Shown one piece after another: positions 41,050 through 50,483 of a DNA stretch of 64,000 nucleotides. The notes below the pieces were generated by a model. The model did not search any database and was not told where the DNA came from. It saw only the letters and a list, made by a program, of their open reading frames with translations. Position 1 is the first letter of the stretch; every line of letters begins with the position of its first letter. Both the position numbers and the translations under genes were made by a program. The stretch is from Chromatiaceae bacterium. GTDB lineage: Bacteria; Pseudomonadota; Gammaproteobacteria; Chromatiales; Chromatiaceae. Where the stretch lies: NCBI GenBank assembly GCA_024235215.1, contig JACKMU010000001.1, positions 682,001 to 746,000 of the forward strand, written 5' to 3'.

Positions 41050-42474
41050 ATGCCTCCGGTTGCGCCAAACGACTTTTACCTGGGAATGATAATGAATCTG
41101 ATTCTGTTTATCGGGGTGCTGGTGCTGATCAGCTTTCTGTTGTCACCGCGCACCCGCAGTGCCGATGGCTTTTTCAAAGGATTCTCCGACAACGGAGCAC
41201 CTCCGTCGCTGTGGACACTGATACTCTCCCAGGTAACCACCTGGATCTTCGCCCGTTCACTGATGAACGCAGCGATCCTGGGCTACTACTACGGTGTTGT
41301 CGGCGCGCTCGCCTACGCCGCCTACTACCTCAGTTTTCTTACCGGCGGTATGATCATCGACCGCATCCGCTTCGAGCATGGCTGCACCAGCATTCAGGAT
41401 TTCCTGCGCAATCATTTTGGGCGTCTCGGCACCGGCACCTACAATATCGTGGTTGCGGTACGGTTGTTGAGCGAGGTGTTTGCCAACCTGCTGGTGATTG
41501 GCGTGCTCTTCGGTACCGCTGGCTCCAACGCCTACACCCTGGGTGTGATCGGCATCGCGTTGCTTACCCTCGGTTACTCGATGCTGGGGGGGTTGCGCGC
41601 CTCGCTGCGTACCGATGTGTTCCAGACAGTGGTGCTCTTCGCCGTACTGTTGCTCCTGCTGCTGCAGACGTTGACCGGAGCGGAGTTCTCTTTCGCTGCG
41701 GTGCTCGGCTCCAGCCCGGACCCGACCAGCCCCGGCTGGGTGCTGCTGGCCGTGGCCATGCTGCAGATCTGGAGCTACCCGATGCACGATCCAGTGATGA
41801 TGGATCGCGGTTTCCTGGCCGACCGCGCCACTACTCGGCGCAGCTTTCTGCACGCTACCTGGATCTCGATCATCGGTATCCTCATCTTCGGTCTGCTGGG
41901 GGTTCATGCCGGTCTGTTCAAAGCGGAGGGGGAGGCACTGGTTGCCACCCTGACCCGGCTGTTCGGGGAGCCGACCATGCTGCTGTTCAATGCGGCGCTG
42001 GTGGTCTCCGCGCTCTCCACGCTGGATTCCACCTTCTCCAGCGCCTCCAAACTGGCCGTCGTCGACATGCGGCTCGCCGCCCAGCACCCCAACAACGGCC
42101 GCATCGCAATGGCGCTTTTTCTGATCGGCGGATTGCTGTTTCTGTTCCTCGGCAGCGAAGACCTCTTCGCGGCGGTGGCGGTGAGTGGCACCGCCTCGAT
42201 GTTTCTGGCACCGGTGGTATTTTTCTGCATTCTCGGAAAGCGCCGTGTGGCGCGCTGGGCCTATGCACTGACATTCTGCTGTGCCATGGTCGCTGGAGCG
42301 GTCTATATGCTCGAAGCGGGCGGTGTCATCGCACTGATGGAGCCACTCTTCGGCGTCAGCCATAAATACGCCAAACTGCTGATCCTTTGCGTTGGGGTGC
42401 TGGCAGTTGGGAGCACCGCCTTTGCGTTGGGCCTGCGCAGCGTCGAACTGCGGCCGGGCGAGGAGATGGCATGA
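41050..42474 (+). CDS. Sodium:solute symporter (SSS family)
   Basis: About 474 residues with ~13 membrane helices. SSS features are SPRTRSADGFFKGFSDNGAP at the first loop, SQVTTWIFARSLMNAAILGY, YSMLGGLRASLRTDVFQTVV (the LGGLRASLxTDxxQ motif) and ALVVSALSTLDSTFSSASKL (the Na2-site Ser/Thr-Asp helix). The start is not certain: ATG 41050 gives a full N-terminus, ATG 41092 has a slightly better upstream region. It overlaps the following metallophosphoesterase by four bases. Substrate unknown. Confidence 0.88.
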   Translation: MPPVAPNDFYLGMIMNLILFIGVLVLISFLLSPRTRSADGFFKGFSDNGAPPSLWTLILSQVTTWIFARSLMNAAILGYYYGVVGALAYAAYYLSFLTGGMIIDRIRFEHGCTSIQDFLRNHFGRLGTGTYNIVVAVRLLSEVFANLLVIGVLFGTAGSNAYTLGVIGIALLTLGYSMLGGLRASLRTDVFQTVVLFAVLLLLLLQTLTGAEFSFAAVLGSSPDPTSPGWVLLAVAMLQIWSYPMHDPVMMDRGFLADRATTRRSFLHATWISIIGILIFGLLGVHAGLFKAEGEALVATLTRLFGEPTMLLFNAALVVSALSTLDSTFSSASKLAVVDMRLAAQHPNNGRIAMALFLIGGLLFLFLGSEDLFAAVAVSGTASMFLAPVVFFCILGKRRVARWAYALTFCCAMVAGAVYMLEAGGVIALMEPLFGVSHKYAKLLILCVGVLAVGSTAFALGLRSVELRPGEEMA

Positions 42475-43349
42475 GCCAACAGGATCTGCCCGCAGCGTTG
42501 GAGCTGGGCGTACTTCACCCCCCCCTGCTGGTATTCGGCGGCCCCTACTCCAACCTGGAGGCGACCCGGGCGATGCGCCATGTTGCCGCGAAACAGGGCA
42601 TCCCCGCGCAGCAGTGCATCTGCACCGGTGATCTGATCGCCTACTGTGCCGATCCGGTCGCTACCGTGGAGGAGATTCGAGACTGGGGAGTGCATCTGGT
42701 GATGGGTAACTGCGAGGAGTCGCTGGCCTACAACGCGGAGGATTGCGGTTGCGGGTTCGAAGCGGGGAGCAGCTGTGACCTGCTCTCCGGACAGTGGTTC
42801 CGCTACGCCAACGCACGAGTCGGCACTGAGACCCGCCAGTGGATGGCGCAGTTGCCACGGCGCCTGGGGTTCACCCTCAACGGGCTCAGACTGGCGGTGG
42901 TGCATGGCGGAGCGACACGGATAAACCGCTTTCTGTTCGCCTCGCAGCCTGCGACCGATTTTCTGCAGGAGTTGGATTTGCTTAATGTCGACGGTGTGCT
43001 CGCCGGACACTGCGGTATCCCCTACACTCGGCTGGTGGATGAGCGCCTGTGGCACAATGCCGGGGTAATCGGCATGCCGGCCAACGACGGCAGCAGCCAG
43101 ACCTGGTACAGCCTGTTGCAGTGCGCCGGTGCGGGCCGATTGCGCATCAGCCACCACCGCCTAAGCTACGACGTATCGGTCGCAGCACGGAAAATGGTCG
43201 CTGCAGGTCTGACCGGTGGCTACGACCGCACACTTCTCAGTGGTCTCTGGCCAAGCCTGGACGTGCTACCCGAGCGGGAGAAGCGCGATACCGGTCGTCC
43301 GTTGCACTGTGCGGAGTCGATCTGGCCAAAAAATTTGGGGTCAGAGTAA
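42471..43349 (+). CDS. Metallophosphoesterase (calcineurin-like) with altered first motif
   Basis: 292 residues from the ATG that overlaps the symporter stop. Metallophosphoesterase motifs are present in order but modified: FGGPYSNLEA where the family has GDxHG, CTGDLIAYCADP (GDxV..G), MGNCEESLAY (GNHD-like, with Cys for His), LAVVHGGATRINRFLFAS and LAGHCGIPYTRLVDE. The last four residues (LGSE) are encoded by the palindromic repeat at 43333-43384, so the native C-terminus has been replaced. Coupled to an SSS transporter; substrate unknown. Confidence 0.85.
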   Translation: MSQQDLPAALELGVLHPPLLVFGGPYSNLEATRAMRHVAAKQGIPAQQCICTGDLIAYCADPVATVEEIRDWGVHLVMGNCEESLAYNAEDCGCGFEAGSSCDLLSGQWFRYANARVGTETRQWMAQLPRRLGFTLNGLRLAVVHGGATRINRFLFASQPATDFLQELDLLNVDGVLAGHCGIPYTRLVDERLWHNAGVIGMPANDGSSQTWYSLLQCAGAGRLRISHHRLSYDVSVAARKMVAAGLTGGYDRTLLSGLWPSLDVLPEREKRDTGRPLHCAESIWPKNLGSE

Positions 43350-43384
43350 AAACTGGAGATCCAGTTTTTACTCTGACCCCAAAT
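43333..43384. repeat. Perfect 25-bp palindrome (REP/MITE-like)
   Basis: ATTTGGGGTCAGAGTAAAAA then CTGGA, two central bases GA, then the exact reverse complement. It contains TTTGGGGTCAGAGTAAA on both strands, a sequence family often seen near REP-associated (Y1) transposases. It sits where two convergent genes meet and supplies both stop codons (TAA) and the last residues of each protein. Confidence 0.85.
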
Positions 43385-43778
43385 GTCGCAGATGCGTCAC
43401 CGAGCCACCGCCGGTGCTGGGCTGACGCTGCTCCAGGAGTTTCAGCGCCTTGAAGAATTCGCTCTGCAACCGCGGCAGGATCTCACGCCTTCCGGATCGA
43501 TAGTGGATGCAGGTGTAGCTCACCGGCACCTGCAGATCGTCGCGCTCACCCGGCTTGAAATCGCGCCAGGCAAGCTCGATCACCCTTATCCCCAGGCCAT
43601 CGACAAAGACCACCTCCTCCCGGTCGATGATGCCCAGATACTGCATGCTGCGGATCGGCACGAACAGGCTGTCGCGCTTGTTTCGATGGAACAGCAGCCG
43701 AATCAGACGGTAGTGATCCGCAGGCAGGGCGCGCGTCTCACGGCTGATCTCGGGACCTCGTTTGAAGCTGATATCCAC
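43368..43778 (-). CDS. Hypothetical cytoplasmic protein, 136 aa
   Basis: Soluble protein without signal peptide. Central region RDSLFVPIRSMQYLGIIDRE and VVFVDGLGIRVIELAWRDFK then VPVSYTCIHYRSGRREILPR is beta-rich; the C-terminus is helical up to LLEQRQPSTGGGS, then ends HLGSE inside the palindromic repeat. No family recognised. The ribosome site is weak (ACGGGCAGG, minus strand, about nine bases up). It converges on the metallophosphoesterase. Confidence 0.55.
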   Translation of the reverse strand: MDISFKRGPEISRETRALPADHYRLIRLLFHRNKRDSLFVPIRSMQYLGIIDREEVVFVDGLGIRVIELAWRDFKPGERDDLQVPVSYTCIHYRSGRREILPRLQSEFFKALKLLEQRQPSTGGGSVTHLRHLGSE

Positions 43779-44373
43779 TAGCCTGCCCGTTTCGGAATCT
43801 TATACACAGGTATCCATCCTTTCCCGCTGCTCATTTCCGGGAGTGCGCTTTACCCACAAAGGTCTGCATTGTATGAGAATACACGGGTACCCAGCAGATC
43901 CGCCCTGCCATCGATGTCGCTGCCACCAGGATTGTACCTGGAGACACCGCAATGGCAATCCGGCTTTCCGATTCCAGTCTACTCGTGTAACCGCTGTCAT
44001 ATTCCACCCTGCGCGGATTTATTGCGGATGAGTATTTGGTGAACGTGAACCACTAACTTATTGATTATATTGTTAATTATATCGTTCAACCCATCTCATA
44101 GAGATTTTTTGACAGTATTTAGCGTCTCACATTGTAAAAAAATCTGAACAAAAACAGAAAGTTTCAATTTTTCTCTCCGCATAACCCTATTTTTTATATC
44201 AGTATTTTTTACAGTGGCGCCAAGTTTGGACCTGTTTCAATCTCGTCCGCAACGGCCAAGTAAGACATAACAGTATGAATTATATTCTGTTTTTAATTTA
44301 CCATAATAATTATGGTACTTTTTTTGCATTTTCTCTGACAGCGCCGATGGATGGATCAATGGAGGAGAGTACG
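43779..44373. promoter_or_regulatory. Long AT-rich leader upstream of the repeat adhesin
   Basis: 595 bases with no supported gene. From ~44030 the sequence is strongly AT-rich (TTGATTATATTGTTAATTAT, TTTTTTATATCAGTATTTTT), typical of a horizontally acquired or H-NS-silenced promoter. GGAGGAG at 44360-44366 is the ribosome site of the adhesin. No clear single promoter can be picked out among many AT hexamers. Confidence 0.45.
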
Positions 44374-47208
44374 GTGATCATACTGGGAACCCGCAGAGTT
44401 TCTCGTCGCAGAGCGTTTCAATCCCGTTTAGTGTTCATATTGACAGCATTTCTGCTGAAGAACGCGGCACTCCAGGCAGGTACCGTCATCGACCCGGGGG
44501 GCATCTCCCCGTTGGCACTGGATGGTCTGAATGATGACTTTGTCACCATCCAGAATGGCGGCATTGGCAACCTGACCAACGGGACGGCGAACGTTGGTGT
44601 CGAGCCCTTGACCGCAGCTGGCAACTTGACCATCCGGAGCGGTGGCCTGCTCGACGGCAGCAATGTGTCCACCGGCACGCTGAACGTCGGCCCAGCGCTG
44701 GTGCTGGAAAACAACGGTCAGATGAAGCTCAACGCGGACATTGTCCAGGTCCAGGGCCGCAGTGACACAGGGCCGGGAACGTTCGACGTCTCCGGTGGCA
44801 GTAGTGTCGATTCCAACGCCAGTTCCATTACGGTCAACGGAAGCGTCAAGATCCGGGACGCGGGAACCCGATTTTCACACACAGGCGGCTCACTCACCGC
44901 CAGCGGCCAACTCCGCGTCACCGGAGGTGCCGAAGCTTCCCTTAATCAACTGGACGTCACTGCAGAGAGCGCCACACTGGAGCACCCGGGCAGCAGGCTC
45001 AGTATCGCAGACGGTTCGCTGACCACCACGGGCAACCGCGTCTACCTGACCGACAACGCGGCCTATACTCATGCTTCCGGTATGCTCAACTCGTTCAGCT
45101 CGCTTGAGGTGCGTGACGGCTCGACCGCGGAACTGACCGATGTCGACGTCACGGTAGGCCAGAACATGACGGTGACGGATGGTGCCAGCGGCGGCTCCAG
45201 CTATGTGCAGACCAGCGGCAGCCTAAGCATCGGTACCGGCTGGGATGTCTATGGCGGCTCGGCGATGACGCTGACCGGTGTGGTGCTCGACAGCGGCGAC
45301 GCGGGTGTGATTCACAATAACGCAACTTTCCAGCAGAGTGGTGGCTCGCTCCACTCGTTCAACTCGCTTGAGGTTCGTGACGGCTCGACCGCGGGACTGA
45401 CCGATGTCGACGTCACGGTAGGCCAGAACATGACGGTGACGGATGGTGCCAGCGGCGGTTCCGGCTATGTGCAGACCGGCGGCAGCCTCAGCATCGGTAC
45501 CGGCTGGGATGTCTACGGCGGCTCGGCGATGACGCTGACCGGTGTGGCACTCGACAGCGGTGACGCAGGTGTGATCCACAACAACGCCACTTTCGAGCAG
45601 AGTGGCGGCTCAATCACCACCGGCGGCAGATTCGAGGTCAATGCATCAACAGCACTCCTGGCGTCGGGAGTGAACCTGTCGACCGGCACAGGATGGGGAA
45701 TCCATCTCGTCAATGGAACCGATTTTGACCAGACCGGAGGGAACCTGATTTCAGGCGCGAAGCTCGAGGTGAAAGGTGCAGCCACGACCGCCAACCTGAC
45801 CGACACCCAAGTGATCCTGGCTTCGGATCTCCAGGTATCCGACGGGGCAGCCTACACCCAAGCCGAGACCGGTGCCGGCACTACGCTCAACGTCGGCGGC
45901 CAGTTGCGGGTCACCGGAGGTGCCGAAGCCTCCCTGAACCAACTGGACGTCACTGCGGAGAGCGTCACCCTGGAGCACCCGGGCAGCAGCCTCAGCATTA
46001 CAGACGGCGCGCTGACCACCACGGGTAACCGTGTCTACCTGACCGACAACGCGACCTACACCCAGGCTTCCGGCTCGCTCAACTCGTTCAGCTCCTTTGA
46101 GGTGCGTGACGGCTCGACCGCGGGACTGACCGATGTCGACGTCACGGTGGGCCAGAACATGACGGTGACGGATGGTGCCAGCGGCGGCTCCGGCTATGTG
46201 CAGACCGGCGGCAGCCTCAGCATCGATACCGGCTGGGATGTCTATGGTGGCTCGGCGATGACGCTGACCGGTGTGGTACTCGACAGCGGTGACGCAGGTG
46301 TAATCCACAACAACGCCACTTTCGAGCAGAGTGGCGGCTCGATCACCACCGGCGGCAGATTCGAGGTCAACGCCTCGAACGCCAGCCTCACCGGCGTCGA
46401 CCTCGCCACGCAAAACAGTGCGGGCGTCATCGTCAATAACGGTGGAAGCTTGGACATCACTGCTTCCAGTCAGGTGCAGACCAAGGCTTTTATCGCAGAA
46501 GGCAGCGGCACCAGTGCACTGATTCACCAAAGCACGCTGACCGCCGAGACCCTCGACATCCTGAACGATGCGCTCTGGTCAGAGGTGGATGCGATTATCA
46601 ACATTACCGGCAATACCACGACGGTCTCCGGTGGCAGCACCATGATACTGGACGGCGGAACCTTAAACGAGGCGGGCGACCTGATTCTCGACGGCTCCCT
46701 CACGGGAACCCATCCCATACTCAATATCGGTAGTGATCTCATCGTTGGGGCCACTGGCAGCATTGGCTTCACCGGGGCCGCATCGATCTCGGTGGGTGAT
46801 GACTTTCTGGTAGACCAGCTCGCTTCTGGCTTGATCAATCTGGGATCGACCACCCTCACCATGCGGGGACTGGCCGACGACGAGTCGAATGGTTTCCTGC
46901 TGGGACTGGGTGCAGTGCTGGATACCCTGATCCTGGATGGAATCGATCTGATCCTCACTCAGAATCTCGATGTCGCAACCCTGATCCTGGATGTCGTGAG
47001 CCAGGTAGATCTGAACGGTTTCATGCTGACCGTCTCTTCCGGCTTCTCCGGTGACATCGCCCAGATCATCGATACGACAGGAGGCGGCGCTTTCGTGATG
47101 AAGGTGCCGGCGCCTGCGCCTCTGCTCCTGATCGCCACCGGTCTCCTGCCGCTTCTCCTGCGGAGGGAAAGGCTGGCTCGCGCTGGGCGCGATTTACAAC
47201 GATCATGA
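44374..47208 (+). CDS. Large repeat-containing surface protein with PEP-CTERM-like tail
   Basis: 944 residues from GTG 44374, chosen because GGAGGAG lies seven bases upstream; the open frame begins at 44275 but in AT-rich leader. N-terminus: RRVSRRR then a long signal sequence (LVFILTAFLLKNAALQAG). The body is a Ser/Thr/Gly-rich beta-helix-like repeat protein (DGSTAGLTDVDVTVGQNMTV, GSLSIGTGWDVYGGSAMTLT …) with three near-identical ~85-residue units and two copies of another unit. C-terminus: VPAPAPLLLIATGLLPLLL followed by RRERLARAGR, a PEP-CTERM-like sorting tail with PAP. No autotransporter barrel is present. Likely an extracellular matrix or adhesin protein. Confidence 0.82.
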   Translation: MIILGTRRVSRRRAFQSRLVFILTAFLLKNAALQAGTVIDPGGISPLALDGLNDDFVTIQNGGIGNLTNGTANVGVEPLTAAGNLTIRSGGLLDGSNVSTGTLNVGPALVLENNGQMKLNADIVQVQGRSDTGPGTFDVSGGSSVDSNASSITVNGSVKIRDAGTRFSHTGGSLTASGQLRVTGGAEASLNQLDVTAESATLEHPGSRLSIADGSLTTTGNRVYLTDNAAYTHASGMLNSFSSLEVRDGSTAELTDVDVTVGQNMTVTDGASGGSSYVQTSGSLSIGTGWDVYGGSAMTLTGVVLDSGDAGVIHNNATFQQSGGSLHSFNSLEVRDGSTAGLTDVDVTVGQNMTVTDGASGGSGYVQTGGSLSIGTGWDVYGGSAMTLTGVALDSGDAGVIHNNATFEQSGGSITTGGRFEVNASTALLASGVNLSTGTGWGIHLVNGTDFDQTGGNLISGAKLEVKGAATTANLTDTQVILASDLQVSDGAAYTQAETGAGTTLNVGGQLRVTGGAEASLNQLDVTAESVTLEHPGSSLSITDGALTTTGNRVYLTDNATYTQASGSLNSFSSFEVRDGSTAGLTDVDVTVGQNMTVTDGASGGSGYVQTGGSLSIDTGWDVYGGSAMTLTGVVLDSGDAGVIHNNATFEQSGGSITTGGRFEVNASNASLTGVDLATQNSAGVIVNNGGSLDITASSQVQTKAFIAEGSGTSALIHQSTLTAETLDILNDALWSEVDAIINITGNTTTVSGGSTMILDGGTLNEAGDLILDGSLTGTHPILNIGSDLIVGATGSIGFTGAASISVGDDFLVDQLASGLINLGSTTLTMRGLADDESNGFLLGLGAVLDTLILDGIDLILTQNLDVATLILDVVSQVDLNGFMLTVSSGFSGDIAQIIDTTGGGAFVMKVPAPAPLLLIATGLLPLLLRRERLARAGRDLQRS
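45091..46340 (+). repeat. Long internal repeats within the surface-protein gene
   Basis: Three copies of a ~255-base unit (starting TCGTTCA-CTCG at 45091, 45355 and 46084) encode SLEVRDGSTA…NNATFxQSGGS and differ at only a few bases. A second unit (GTCACCGGAGGTGCCGAAGC…) occurs near 44917 and 45910. Such near-identical repeats recombine and change copy number. Confidence 0.88.
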
Positions 47209-47221
47209 GTGGATTGCGGCA

Positions 47222-49552
47222 CTACGAGGTCAGGGTCGCGAACAGCACCGGCAGCTTCTCCGGCAACTTTTGCACGTTGTCGATGATGGTGTAGTTATTG
47301 CTGCCGAAGATGCGCTTGACGTAGCTGTCGGCATAGGCATCCAGGGTCAGACAGTAGCTGAGTATCCCGCTGGTGTAGAGCTCTTCCACCGCTTTTTTGG
47401 TGTCGTGACGCAGGTGCTGCGGATCGCGCTCGTCGATATCGGCGGGTTCACCATCGGTCACGATCAGCAGCAGCTTGCGCCGTTCCGGTTGGCGCAGCAG
47501 ATGCTGTCCGGCATGGCGTATCGCGGTGCCCATCCGCGTGGAGAGCCCACCTTTCATCCCGGCCAGGCGACCTTTGACCTCATCATCGAATGGCTGAATG
47601 AAATCCTTGAAACGGAAGTACTGCACGTCATGGCGCCCGTCCGAAGCAAAGCCGTGCAGTGCGAACGGATCACCGATACCGTTGATCGCGGTGGCCACCA
47701 ATGCCACCGCTTCGCGCGTCAGCTGCAACACCGTCTTGTCGGACCCGGTCAGGCGCTCGTTGGTCGACTCGGAGAGATCCATCAGCACCACCACCGCCAG
47801 ATCGCGGTTTTTCAGCACATTACGCATGGTGATACGGGTGCTGGGCTGTTCGCCCATGCGGATCGCGACCATCGCATCGATGGCCGCATTGATATCGATC
47901 TCGTCGCCATCCTCCATGTTGCGCACGCGCTGCACACCTTCCGGAGTCAACAGGTCGATGATCTGTTTGATGCGATGCGCCACCGGCTTGTGTTCGCTGA
48001 TAATCTGGTTGATCAGTGCAGGATCGCCCTTGGACTGGCGGCGTTCATAAAGTGTCACCCAATCGGGGCGGTGCAGTTGAATCTGATAGTCCCACTCCTG
48101 ATAGTGGTAGGGTTCGGAGACCGGCTCCTTGCCCCACATCTGGTTGTAGCTGACGCCCTCATCCTCGTAGGGGAAGAGTTCGCCATCCAGGGTCCAGATC
48201 TCCTGAGCGTCGTCGCCCGCCAGTTCACAGTCGACCTCGTTGATCATCTCCATCACGTTGACCCTGCGCCGGACCTGGCGCTGACCGGCAGACAGAGTGT
48301 CGATCCGACGACTCCAGTCGAACTCTTCGAACTCCCAGATGAAGCGGTTGTCGTCGCGATAGGGGATGCGGATGCGCTCGAGTATGCGCAGGCTTGGCAC
48401 CTCCTTGCGCGCTGCCAGCAGATCGAACAGTTCCAACCCGAGCTTCCAGGAGAAGCGGTTGTCACGCTGGTGCTGTGCTATCTCAGCGTGAAACCGCGCG
48501 GATAACGCGTTCAGCTCCGCATCCTCCGAGTGTTCCGTCGCATCCAGCAGCATCAACGCAAAACGCTCCAGCAACGCCATGGTGGGGTGCTCCGCCGGCT
48601 CGGCATGTTCGGCCAGCAGCAGTGACCGCCACAGCTTTTTCAGTCCCGGAAACGCATTGATCGCCTGATACTCGATACGCGCATCCTCCGTCAGGCCGAT
48701 GAAGAACATCTGTGCCGGACTGAGCTGCTCCGCCGACAGACGCCTGCGAGTGTAGCTGATGTGCGCCGCCATGTGCGCCGCTGTCGCCCGGTAGAGCTCA
48801 AGGCCGGATATCTCCGCGACCGCGTCGACCGCGTCGGGCATATGCACGATCTGGCTGTCGATGTAGGGCTTGAAGTCGGCGAGATCGGCACCGGTCGGGC
48901 GCAGGAAAAAGTCCCGCCCCCAGAGCGCGCGCAGATAGAAATTGAGCTTGCGCTGGGTGTCGATAAAGAGCGTCCCGCGACGCTCCTTCTGCAGCACCGC
49001 CAGGCTGTCGCGTGACTCCAGATTGAAGTAGGCGGTGAGATTCTGAAAATCCCGGCGATATGCCTGGGCGCCGAAGTTGGCCCAGCGACGCAGGCCGCTC
49101 AGCGTCAGCTTGGAGAGCAGTTCATCGATGTGGCCGAGCATCGGCCGCAAACCACGTGCGGCGGTCGCCGAAAGCTGGTGAATCAGCGTCAGGTAGCCAC
49201 GCAGCAGCTCCGCGTCGCCGAGACGCCGCGCTGCGGTCGGCAGGCTGTTGAACAGCAGTGCGATCACCTCACCGGAAGTCATCGACGAAAGCTTCATCGC
49301 CGCCCCGATACAGTCGGTGATGATATCCTCACCACACTCCCTGACCACCAGCGGCATCACCTCCAGGTAGGAGATCACCAGCTCCTTGCCGCGCCGTAGA
49401 TTGAAGAGTCCCTTCGCTCCCTCCAGATAGTTCTGCAGCCCGGCGGGAGACATCACATGCGCCGCCTCGGAAAAAGTACCCTCCAGCACGGCACGGATCT
49501 CTGGTGCGGTATCCTGCAGATAAGCCTGGTAATCTTCGAGTTTTATCGACAT
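47222..49552 (-). CDS. cbbO: RuBisCO activase subunit CbbO (VWA domain)
   Basis: 776 residues. The long N-terminal helical region (LEDYQAYLQDTAPEIRAVLE … LPTAARRLGDAELLRGYLTL) is followed by a C-terminal von Willebrand A domain with MIDAS motif VVLMDLSESTNERL (~587-600) and LLLIVTDGEPADIDERDP. CbbO binds inhibited form I RuBisCO through the VWA domain and works with the AAA+ ring CbbQ to release inhibitory sugar phosphates. NorD is a close relative, but the RuBisCO operon context decides for CbbO. Last gene of the operon. Confidence 0.93.
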   Translation of the reverse strand: MSIKLEDYQAYLQDTAPEIRAVLEGTFSEAAHVMSPAGLQNYLEGAKGLFNLRRGKELVISYLEVMPLVVRECGEDIITDCIGAAMKLSSMTSGEVIALLFNSLPTAARRLGDAELLRGYLTLIHQLSATAARGLRPMLGHIDELLSKLTLSGLRRWANFGAQAYRRDFQNLTAYFNLESRDSLAVLQKERRGTLFIDTQRKLNFYLRALWGRDFFLRPTGADLADFKPYIDSQIVHMPDAVDAVAEISGLELYRATAAHMAAHISYTRRRLSAEQLSPAQMFFIGLTEDARIEYQAINAFPGLKKLWRSLLLAEHAEPAEHPTMALLERFALMLLDATEHSEDAELNALSARFHAEIAQHQRDNRFSWKLGLELFDLLAARKEVPSLRILERIRIPYRDDNRFIWEFEEFDWSRRIDTLSAGQRQVRRRVNVMEMINEVDCELAGDDAQEIWTLDGELFPYEDEGVSYNQMWGKEPVSEPYHYQEWDYQIQLHRPDWVTLYERRQSKGDPALINQIISEHKPVAHRIKQIIDLLTPEGVQRVRNMEDGDEIDINAAIDAMVAIRMGEQPSTRITMRNVLKNRDLAVVVLMDLSESTNERLTGSDKTVLQLTREAVALVATAINGIGDPFALHGFASDGRHDVQYFRFKDFIQPFDDEVKGRLAGMKGGLSTRMGTAIRHAGQHLLRQPERRKLLLIVTDGEPADIDERDPQHLRHDTKKAVEELYTSGILSYCLTLDAYADSYVKRIFGSNNYTIIDNVQKLPEKLPVLFATLTS

Positions 49553-49619
49553 AGTTCAGTTCCACCGCACCTCGCCTGCCGGAGGCGCGTCGAATCGCGA
49601 TGCGACCCGCGGCGTGATC

Positions 49620-50429
49620 TCAACCGAAAAAGGTCTGTACCGCGGCGTTCAGGGTGTCGCGCATGTCCGGGTCGTCGGTCAAAGGCGTGACCATGGTCAT
49701 CGAGCAGGCGGCAATCGGATCCACGCCTTTTTGAATCAGCTGCCCGGAATAGACCAGCAGCCGGGTGGAGATCCCCTCATCCAGACCGTGCCCCTTGAGG
49801 TTGCGCGCCCGGTGCGCTATCTGCACCAGCTTGTGCGCGGTTTTACCGTCCACACCAGACTCCGTGGCGACTATTTCACTCTCCAGCGCCGCTGCGGGAT
49901 AGTCGAAATCGAGTCCGCCGAAACGCTGCTTGGTCGACTGTTTCAGATCCTTCATCAGACTCTGGTAACCGGGGTTGTAGGAGATCACCAATTGAAAATC
50001 GGGGTGCGCTGCGATCAGTTCACCCTTTTTGTCCAGCGGCAGGGTGCGCCGATGATCGGTCAGCGGATGAATGACCACGGTGGTATCCTGGCGCGCTTCC
50101 ACCACCTCGTCCAGATAGCAGATCGCACCCAGACGCGCGGCTGTGGTGAGCGGGCCGTCCTGCCACTTGGTCCCCTCCTTGTCGAGCAGAAAACGACCGA
50201 CCAGATCGGAGGCGGTCATATCCTCGTTGCAGGCGACGGTGATCAGCGGCCGCTGCAGCTTCCAGGCCATATACTCGACGAAGCGGGATTTGCCGCAGCC
50301 GGTCGGCCCTTTGAGCATCATTGGCATACGTGCGCTGTAAGCCGCTTCATACAGCGCAACTTCGTTGCCGACCGCGCGATAGTAAGGTTGCTGTTTGATT
50401 TTGTACTGTTCAATATCCACTGCAGACAT
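49620..50429 (-). CDS. cbbQ: RuBisCO activase AAA+ subunit CbbQ
   Basis: 269 residues. MoxR-type AAA+ ATPase: Walker A LKGPTGCGKSRF (~39-50), Walker B GAICYLDEVVEA, sensor region QLVISYNPGYQS and the C-terminal CbbQ_C part (FGGLDFDYPAAALESEIVAT … AVQTFFG). It forms hexamers that remodel inhibited RuBisCO with CbbO. NorQ is very similar; gene order cbbL-cbbS-x-cbbQ-cbbO favours CbbQ. 67 bases separate it from cbbO. Confidence 0.94.
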   Translation of the reverse strand: MSAVDIEQYKIKQQPYYRAVGNEVALYEAAYSARMPMMLKGPTGCGKSRFVEYMAWKLQRPLITVACNEDMTASDLVGRFLLDKEGTKWQDGPLTTAARLGAICYLDEVVEARQDTTVVIHPLTDHRRTLPLDKKGELIAAHPDFQLVISYNPGYQSLMKDLKQSTKQRFGGLDFDYPAAALESEIVATESGVDGKTAHKLVQIAHRARNLKGHGLDEGISTRLLVYSGQLIQKGVDPIAACSMTMVTPLTDDPDMRDTLNAAVQTFFG

Positions 50430-50483
50430 GGGTCACCTATCAGGCTCTACTACTGTGTGAGTGACGCGGCCGGCGCGCAACCG

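Noticed and set aside
40899..42365. 488-codon plus-strand frame overlapping the symporter
   Set aside because: Frame +3 shadow of the SSS symporter, Arg/Gly-rich, with no hydrophobic helices of its own.
45751..46530. 259-codon minus-strand frame opposite the repeat protein
   Set aside because: Repeats mirror those of the real gene; no start signal.
47270..48505. 411-codon plus-strand frame opposite cbbO
   Set aside because: Antisense shadow of a gene with a clear VWA domain and operon context.
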